In this document: one piece after another, positions 61,365-64,000 of the stretch
Layout: each line of letters begins with the position of its first letter
Numbering within the stretch: position 1 is the stretch's first letter
Assembly: GCA_021904315.1 (NCBI GenBank)
Contig: CM038914.1
Coordinates: 1,054,001-1,118,000 of the forward strand
From: Sphagnum magellanicum
Lineage: Eukaryota; Streptophyta; Sphagnopsida; Sphagnales; Sphagnaceae
DNA: 64,000 nt
Direction: 5' to 3'
The notes under the pieces: generated by a model
Databases searched by the model: none
What the model was told of the DNA's origin: nothing
What the model saw: only the letters and a program-made list of their open reading frames with translations
Program-made: the position numbers and the translations under genes

Positions 61365-61960
61365 TGGAAAATTATGTGGAAAACATTGAGCATGGAAAGC
61401 ACCAAGTTTGAAGACTATCAAAAGTGGAGAGAATACCACAAAACAAAAAAAGGGAGGGAGAAAAATTACATGTTGATGCAAGCTTAAATGCATTTTAGAT
61501 ACCAACTTTTAGAAAGGAGAAGCTCCCTTAAGCTCCAAAGAAGCTCCAACACGTTGCACAACAAAATAAAAGTAGAAAGAAAACAAAAAATAATTTGAAC
61601 ATGGAAAACACTAAAAAAAACATTGAACATTGAAAGCATCAAGCATAAAGAATATTGAACATGGAAAGAATAACACAAAATAAAAAAAGGAAGGAGACAA
61701 GTTACTTGTCGATGCAAGTCTAGATGTGTTTGAAATAACAAGCTTGAAAAAAGAGAAGTTCCTTGAAGCTCCTAAGAAGCTCCAACACATTGCACAATAA
61801 AACAAAATCGAAAAGAAAATAGAAACACTTTAAACATGGAAAACATCGAATGTTGAAAACATTGAACATGAGAGAAAACACAAAACAAAAAAAAGAGAAA
61901 AAGAAATTACTTATTGATGTAGGTATGGACACACTTTAAATAACAACCTTGAAAAATAGA
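61365..61960 (+). repeat. Tandem array with a 205-235-bp unit, about 2.5 copies
   Basis: Copies begin near 61466, 61701 and 61906 with ATTACATGTTGATGCAAG, GTTACTTGTCGATGCAAG and ATTACTTATTGATGTAGG. Each contains AAGAAGCTCCAACACGTTGC (or ACATTGC) and a chain of GAACATGGAAAACA-type sub-repeats. It is A-rich and non-coding. Confidence 0.7.
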
Positions 61961-64000
61961 AAATAAGTACCAATTGTTGCTTGGTCTAGATAGATCACAA
62001 AAAGGCAAAAGGTTGGTGTTAATGTTTCATGATGTAAATGCCAACAAAGGTGCCACATCATGATGATAAGGTGTAACAAATTTTAACACTACAAACCTAA
62101 CATAAAATGTGGTCGACCTTTTAAAGTTCCTTTCCATTAATTTATCATATCCCAAAGTTCTTAAAGTGGGGCATGCATCACAATATAAGGTGGGATCATG
62201 GTCTATTTTTTTAATTTTTTTTCTCATTGAAAATTGGTGGGTATTAAATTACATTGTACTTAGTTCATTACCTAGCTCTTGAAAATTGGTTACATGTTTG
62301 AGATTTCAAAAAAAAATTGATACCCCTATGAAGCAACAAAGTTCAACTTACATGAATTATGTTCTAGCTTTAAAAAAATTAATCTAATGTATAATGTGTT
62401 TCATATTTATTAGAGCCATAATATATTGGTAGAAAGACCACTCAATATAAAGTACAAAAAAAAGGTACACATTTAATGGGAGTTAGTTTTTCAATTCAGT
62501 CAATGTAAAACCTAAAAATGTGTGCCTTATTTTTGGCATAAGAAAAGAATTTTAAAAGAGAAATTTGGAAATTTTGAAGAGGATTTTGAATAATATGAAC
62601 TTGGGCCACTATAAAGTTTTGCAAATAAATTGTAGTTTTACATCAAAATTTTTTTTTTTCAAAATATCTTAAACTTTAACACAAAAATGTTTTCATTTTG
62701 AGAAAATTATTTTTAAAACTTTGATTTTATTAGGCTATGAAAACGACATTAAATAACCAACTATGTTTAAATTTATGAGAACCACCATTTTAAGAACCAA
62801 TTAAATAAAACAAAATGTGATACCTTGGTCATTTTTCTAAAGCCAAGTCAATTTTTACAATGTTTCAAAAAACAGAAGTTGTCGATTTAAAAAATAAAAT
62901 GAAAATTACCCAACATTATTCATTACACACAATATGATGACAACAAGGTAATGGACAACATTGTGCGATTATTTGAATATTTAAAGAACAAATTTAGTTA
63001 AGTCATGTTTTAGTTTTTTGAAAAAATTAAAATCAAAGAAACATCAATTCCATTTAGTTCAAAAAAACCTTTAAAACTTAAGGTTTTATGAAACGACTAA
63101 CCATTTTATGGCTAGTTATTTGATTTTCTAAAAATGATAACCATGATTATTTGGCTTTTTGGAAACCATGGCTACAAATCTTTTAAAAAATCCCCATTCC
63201 CCATGAACCATGAAAGGTTTGTTTCTAATAATTGCCCAACAATGATAGTGGAAAGTCATTGAAATCATGTCATGTTTCTTGTTGCATGGACAATAACTTT
63301 TCATCAAAGGTATGCAATTGCATTAACAATATGTAAGTAATTAACATTGAGAAGATTTTAAGTCAAAGATATCAACCATTTATGTCAAATCATGAAGATT
63401 TAATGAATTATTGTTAGTACCATTTCATCATTTGAACTTGCTTTGTCATTGCAACTACATTGTCACTACAATATTGCCACAAAACCGTTTTCCAATTTGA
63501 GTGATAGGTTTATATCTATGAAGTTTATTGCGAGAAACTTTGTAAAAAACCTAAAAAAGAATATATGGACACATCAAAAAATGATAAATGTCATCTTTTA
63601 GTGATTCATAGGTTGATTCTTAGTTTTCACAACTTTTTATTTTGACCAATGTTTGACATGTATAGTTGAACCATGATTATGAAAACAACTGCAAGGAAAA
63701 CAAATGTCTAACGGAAAGTTGTTTTTTGGGGAGAACTTTGTGATCATAATGGCCTAATGGAAGGAGACCCTTGTGAACTTGCATTCTACCACTTGGTTTA
63801 CCCATGTATCAATAAATATCCTTCTTTAAACAAAAAAATATTTTCACAATTAATCTTTAAGAATGGGACAAATATCATTTCATCCCAATGGGCCTCCTAT
63901 GTTGGGATTGTCCCTTCATTTGTGGGCTTTACCCATTGTATAACATAAAACAAAGATTATCATGAAGTTAAACATGTGTAGATCATGAGGCATTGAGTGA
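61961..64000. other. Intergenic, AT-rich, no gene
   Basis: Runs of A and T dominate and no reading frame is supported. A half copy of foldback family A lies at about 63880-63943 (see separate entry). Confidence 0.5.
63880..63943 (-). repeat. Short foldback element, family A, half copy
   Basis: The reverse complement reads CAATGGGTAAAGCCCACAAA then GGGACAATCCCAACATAG, closely matching the left arm of copy 4 at 37.4 kb. The opposite arm was not recognised, so this is a truncated or diverged copy. Confidence 0.45.

Overview
The window is plant nuclear DNA from a large, AT-rich, repeat-dominated genome. A seedless vascular plant, most likely a fern, fits best. The reasons are GT-AG introns, a plant alpha-tubulin, short TTTAGGG-type telomere-like motifs, plant MULE and hAT transposase relics, and three loci of PLS-class DYW pentatricopeptide (PPR) genes with the near-identical motif wording I associate with expanded fern families. 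The lineage call is inference; no organelle or rRNA marker is present.

Only three loci look like working host genes. They are a four-exon acetate kinase (+ strand, exons between 22825 and 25774, 410 residues), the 3' part of an EF-hand protein with a hydrophobic tail (- strand, 30556-31581), and a complete four-exon alpha-tubulin (- strand, 55703-57534, 451 residues). The exon joins of all three preserve reading phase. The DYW PPR loci (9876-12062 -, 33227-34588 +, 51290-53240 both strands) are related to each other and show a gradient of decay, from two single-base frame breaks to a heavily eroded, rearranged relic.

The rest is mostly transposon debris. 3.3-5.5 kb holds a hAT-like transposase relic split by a solo LTR with a perfect 5-bp target duplication. 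17.7-19.2 kb holds a Crypton-like tyrosine recombinase relic. 39-44.3 kb holds an intron-containing MULE transposase with a SWIM zinc finger. 44.9-50.7 kb (- strand) holds a broken LTR-type element with gag, CCHC knuckle and protease, followed by a cytosine-C5 DNA methyltransferase domain where reverse transcriptase would normally be expected. 60.7-61.3 kb holds a Myb/SANT-like reading frame with one frame break. Short foldback elements sharing ends like GTGTA(A/G)GG and an inner CATTCCC motif recur at least five or six times. A separate ~420-bp palindrome lies near 1.1-1.5 kb. Tandem arrays with periods of 33, 35, 39, 53, about 70, 73 and about 205-235 bp are scattered throughout.

The host genes do not form a functional cluster; spacing is wide and neighbours appear unrelated. 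The most unusual item is the methyltransferase-bearing retroelement fossil. The acetate kinase is next, because this enzyme is familiar from bacteria, algae and some fungi but is not part of standard flowering-plant metabolism.
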